Assembly: GCA_958450325.1 (NCBI GenBank)
Contig: OY288243.1
Span: forward strand, 60,806,606-60,870,605
Length of the DNA: 64,000 nucleotides
Origin: Agrostemma githago
Taxonomy: Eukaryota; Streptophyta; Magnoliopsida; Caryophyllales; Caryophyllaceae
Direction of reading: 5' to 3'
Positions 59,314-64,000 of the stretch are shown here, in pieces. The notes under the pieces are model-generated. The model was not told where the DNA came from. It worked only from the letters and a program-made list of their open reading frames with translations, and searched no databases. Within the stretch, counting starts at the first letter, position 1; each line of letters opens with the position of its first letter. The position numbers were made by a program, and so were the translations under genes.

Positions 59314-60469
59314 CGTTATCAGCACGAGCCTCTAACCTAAATCTGTGTTAGTCAGTATTACTCTCGTCGTCGCACTACCTATTCCCTTTCTTCATTCCGT
59401 GCAATTGAATTGAGATTTTCTTTATTTTTTTTTATTTTAATTTTTTTTTTTTGCCTATCTTCAATGATTAACTTTGTAACTCCAACGGTATTTGTTTTTG
59501 CAAACCTATCACTTTATATATTTAGTTCTTTCTAATCAATCTTAGATGTATAATCCGTTTTATTAGTAATCTTTATAATTATTAGTCCATATCAATTATG
59601 ATAGCCGACTTATTTGGTGCGGTGATTCATTCATATTCGTACGAGTCTTTAACCCTATTTTTTTTCTTTTTCTTATTTTACGGTTAAGTCGTCTTTATGA
59701 CATACGGGTAAGCCGTAACTCATATACACATTCTAGATCTGTTTTAATACTCATAAATCATACGCCCTATTATTTGTGTTGTTGTTGTGCGTATATGTCA
59801 TGCATATTTGATATTTTATATCACTAATCTTTGTAATTTAAGGTCAATCTTACTAATTGACCCGTTAAGTTTTCTAAGTACATCTTTATTTTTTCATACG
59901 GAGTATAAATTTGTGTCTAAACTTGTGAAATTTTGGATTACTTGTTCTAGATTATGGGGAGAATTATTGATCTTGATAATATTATCAAGAGGAAAATATG
60001 GCAAGATGCCAAAGTTATAATTTTTCTTCTTTTAATAGAAGATGACTGATAAATCGGTCTTATAGACCGTATTATATGAATGTATCTATTTTGGAGGCAA
60101 TAATCCAATATACGAGGAGTTCATATGAGGATACGATATTTTCTATCCTTCAACCTTTTATAAAAGGTGTTTAATTATTTATTTCAGTCTCGTAGACTGT
60201 ATATATCTATGGATCAGTTAATATACATATGATGAATGCTCATATAATTTTGGACCCAAAGTTCCAAAGGTATTGTAAATAATGTTATCCTGTATGGTAA
60301 CAAATATTTTGGACAGATCTTTCATAAAAGATTGTATACCTGAAGTATACACGATTATTTTGGGTGATAAATATGTTGATACAGCTGTCCCAGAAAATAT
60401 GTTATCATGATATTGCGGAAATAAGGTAGCCTCAAAGGCACTGTATCATGAAAAATATATCTTTGTGAG

Positions 60470-60625
60470 TACGTACATGAAATTGTACCGAGATAAGTAT
60501 CACTATAAAGTTGAAGTTGATAAAATTTGTGAGTAAAGTACATGAAATTGTACCATTTTCATATCAATTTCAAATTGAAATTAAAATTATTTGGGAGAGA
60601 AAGTACATGAAATTGTACCGTGTTT
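60470..60625 (+). repeat. Three GTACATGAAATTGTACC repeats in element I
   Basis: GTACATGAAATTGTACC occurs at about 60474, 60538 and 60604. GTAC at both ends makes each unit partly palindromic. No function can be assigned. Confidence 0.6.
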
Positions 60626-63486
60626 AATAGCACTTATTATTGTCAAGATATCGTGAAGAGAGGTCATGAGAAGTCTTCTGATTAATTCCATGTTCACCCG
60701 AAGTTGAACAGAATAATATAATTAATATTGAAAGACGAATAATTTATTTCAATTGGTTGAGTCCATTCCATGAAATGAATGTGACATCTGATAAGCCCGT
60801 GCTCAAAGCTAAGAGCAGGTCGAGATCATGACATAGTGTTAAGCTTGATATTGCGGCCTTAATTGAGCCTTATGATGTGACTTAATTAAGTCAAATTCGT
60901 TAATTGATGAAAGTTATATCTCATGAAGATTCATGTGACCCTCATATACGCGAAGTTTCGATATAAGATAAAGAAAAATTATATACGAGTTGGAATCTTG
61001 ACATGCACACTATGACCCGGAATTCATAGTGCTAATAGAAACTGAACCTATGACGAGAAATTCATAGTGTTGACCAATATTGAAACCGTAACGTAAAGTT
61101 CACGGTGTTTTACAAATTTTTGCTTTGCATGTAGCAAATATTATTTTGAGTATCAAAAATTAAGAATAAACTTGATGTTTGTTTACGGATGTTTGCAAAG
61201 TATGAGATACTCTTAACAGTTGATATTCGTATCATAATAATATAAACCATTTCCTGAAGCGAATGGTATTATCATATTTTCAGGATGTAATACTCGTATA
61301 TTTTATTTTCGTACACATTATGTAGTCGTAAAGACGCATTATTTTGAAAATGGCTTAAAGGAATTATGCGTGAAGGCAACGTGATAATGCGACCATGTAT
61401 TTATATGGTGAAATAAATGATCAGTTGATTAATGATCAATTTATAGTTATTATCACATGGAATTAAATTACTCTAAGAGTAATATATATAGTCATATTCC
61501 GGGAAAGAACATTGACGGGTCTTGCCTATTGTATTAGACACCAATTGTGTCATGTCACTATCATTAGCTATGGCCATATGACTAAATTAAATTAATGTGC
61601 ACATATGATTGAATGTAGCTAAACAAAAGTTTAGCAGGATGAGAATCGGTCAACTGGTAAAATTGACACGAAGATACTAAAGATGTGACAAATTGAGGCC
61701 ATCCGGGTTCTTCTTACACCCGTTTCGATAAACCCGACGTTTATCTTGAAAGAATTTAATGGCGTGCTGATCAAACTCTCTAGTGTACCATTAAAATTAT
61801 ATTTAAGGCAAGACAATACACTAAGATTGAGTATGTGAAATATTGGAGATCTAAATACTGCTCGTAGTTGGATAATGGAGATGAATGTCCATATCCGATT
61901 GACCTATAGTCACAGAGAATTTTACAAGTAGTTCATGTAATCAAAGTTTACAATGTAAATATTATGTGAACACGGTGATCTTCCAAATGGGCAATTTTAA
62001 TTCAGCACGTGAAAAACCAACTGCGTTAAGTTGAGCTCCCAAATATATTATTTTACTGAAGATAATCAGTTGATAAAGTCTATGAAATATAAGACGAATT
62101 CTAAGGTGGATATTGCCCTTTAAATCTATCCGGTAATGATAGTTTTTACCACCTTAGGGGGAGATTGATAAGGATAAGCTGGTAAAAACAAACAAGTAAT
62201 GTTGATCCCAACTGAACTTGATCGAAGTTCAGAGACTTGTTTTGATGAATATGAAATACATCAATTAGAGGTTCATGAAATATGAATAATGATTCGATCA
62301 TTGTGTTATGATGATGTATATGATGATATATCAGCTTGATTACTTATCTTATTAAATATGTTATACATTCAAATTTATGATTTCACTATAGACAGATTCA
62401 CCCTCCTTGTGGTGTAGCGAGCTATAGATCAGTCATGGATAAGTAGATGTACTGAACATTGAGATTCTTGCCAAATTTTCAATAATCACACACGATATAG
62501 TGTGAGGGTCATAATCGGTTCATTTGTTATAAGAAAATGGCAAGCATGTGCAGTTGGTACTCGTAAAGAGTAATGAAATTGAATGTCCCGAAGTGGATAG
62601 ATATCTGATGATAATAGATGGCTTACATAAAAAGATTGGTACCACATATATTCAGATTCAGATATCAATAATCAGTACTGATGATAAGAGATTATATCGA
62701 TATATTAATTCGTGGAATCGAATAATAGTTGCGCGCATTCGACCCTAATAGAGATCTTATATAAAAATCCATTTTGATTGTTGACGTACAATCTATGGTT
62801 AAGATTGAGCTCATGGACTTAGAGTCCACGTATTGACATAAAGTTAATCCAATTATGAATATTGGTGGATATACTGTACAGTTTGCATTTGAGTCTCATG
62901 TGCATGTAATATAGTTATTTTATCATTGCATATTAGTTAAGATTACATCATTACATTAATTTAGAATATATACACTATAGGGCATTGTTCGTATTACATG
63001 CATGCACGAGATTATTATTGTTATATATTGCAGGATATATTTTTAATAGGAGATCATACTCCTAGATTGATAAGTACTTCGGGAAAGAGTTTATATTGTA
63101 AATTGTCAGCACATGACAGTGGCTGATCGAATGAGTTCCTGAAGTACTCGTGATTAAGTATATATGAACCTCTACACGTAAGTGTATCTATGAGAGCATT
63201 CAACATGCATATGATATGGTGTGAATGCACGGTTTTATTGTCTCAACTTGAAGTTTGAGCGTATGAGAAATCATACATGAATAAATTTCTTGCCAGGTGA
63301 AAATACTTTATGGTCCAGAAGCGCCATAATAGTTGGAAAATAATGTAGTGAAATGCTACAATGAGTATGTCAATCCGTACAATGGCAAGAAAGATTAATT
63401 ATTATCTAAGATAAAATCGGATTGATTGATTCTCCTGAAGATCTGAAAATCGATAATCAGTTGAGAAATAATATTAGCTACACTCT

Positions 63487-63985
63487 TTTTCCCTTCGACT
63501 AGGTTTTTGTCCCAATGGGTTTTCCCTAGCAAGGTTTTTAACGAGGTAGCGCTATAGACGTGTTAATACGCTATAATCATCATAATTTTGAGATGACGAG
63601 ATACATATTTGGTAATGCATTGAAGAGTCATAAATGACTATATCCAGATTGCAAGCTCCGAAGAAATATGATACTGAACTTATCAAAGATTCCTATTGAT
63701 TGAAGATACCAAGTTTGTCAGTTACTACAATCCATTTCAACATCGCCGTGAAGTTCCATGAAGACATGAATTATTTTCATTAAATATCAAGTGGTGTAAT
63801 TATCAGGGGAGTAACCACGCGTTGTACTCTTTTTCCTAATCCATGATTTTGTCCCACTGGGTTTTCCATGGAAAGGTTTTAATGAGGCAGCCTATTATGC
63901 GTGTATGAAGATTTATGTACTTTTTTTCCTTCACTAGTGTTTTTCCTACCGGATTTTTCTAGTTGAGGTTTTAACGAGGCATTTT
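63487..63985 (+). repeat. Three copies of polypurine-proximal motif (element I)
   Basis: The block TTTTTCCC...ACTAGG..TTTGTCCC.A.TGGGTTTTCC...AAGGTTTT.A.GAGGC occurs at 63487-63548, about 63826-63890 and about 63921-63982. Repeats of this type lie before the 3' LTR of many plant copia elements. Confidence 0.7.
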
Positions 63986-64000
63986 CTTTAGTGATGTACA

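Larger units (their letters stand above)
59162..64000 (+). mobile_element. Decayed copia-like element I
   Basis: A 5' LTR and primer site are at the left and polypurine-type repeats at the right. Between 59330 and 63480 no protein domain can be read in any frame: stops are dense and the region is AT-rich. It is assigned to copia from the LTR form and the 3' motif, not from coding. The 3' LTR would lie beyond the window. About 4 kb here holds nothing else I can support. Confidence 0.55.

Noticed and set aside
59330..63480. Copia gag-pol coding sequence
   Set aside because: I could not read any conserved motif in any frame; only the LTR-like start and 3' repeats support the element.

Overview
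The window is a plant nuclear heterochromatin segment made almost wholly of nested transposable elements. I find no host protein gene, rRNA or tRNA. Plant origin is shown by Athila-type and Tat-type Ty3/gypsy elements, tRNA-Asp primer sites, CACTA termini and a decayed copia element. A eudicot is likely. Caryophyllales is only a guess from general sequence flavour.

Layout. (A) 1-4292: minus-strand Athila-like gag-protease remnant. It is fused in frame near 4293 to the integrase of (B), a minus-strand Tat/Ogre-like gypsy element occupying 4293-5077 and 22243-30966, with its 5' LTR at 28463-30966. B is split by a composite insertion at 5078-22237 flanked by the perfect 5-bp duplication GCCGG. 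That insertion holds (C), a young plus-strand element (5102-16574) with LTRs differing at about 8 of 1594 positions, encoding gag, protease and an ATHILA-ORF1-like protein but no reverse transcriptase or integrase. It also holds (D), a minus-strand gag-protease element (16575-22237) cut inside its own ATHILA-like ORF. A MULE-like MITE follows (31380-32493), then (E), a plus-strand relative of D (32650-34553). E is broken by (F), a minus-strand Athila element with a full but mutated gag-pol and an ATHILA ORF (34554-55790). F carries a CACTA transposon (38128-45879), which carries a solo LTR (J, 41800-44059, duplication GTTCA), which carries about 945 bp of uninterrupted ATT repeat. F's 5' LTR is cut by an unidentified LTR-like sequence (H, 55791 to about 59155). 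The rest (59162-64000) is a decayed copia-like element (I).

What stands out is shared non-coding architecture. Elements C, D and F each carry an element-specific set of short CpG-rich palindromes twice: once in the LTR (in C and F just upstream of the TATA box) and once in front of the ATHILA-like ORF. This suggests a duplicated promoter module driving a separate transcript for that ORF. C and F, whose LTRs do not resemble each other, share a series of three hairpins after this ORF with near-constant 9-nt loops and covarying stems. They also share a polypurine-tract hairpin with a GAGGAC-type core, present once internally and once at the 3' LTR, and roughly 1 kb of conserved 3' non-coding sequence. 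The autonomous F-like elements plausibly supply enzymes in trans to C-like elements. That is inference.
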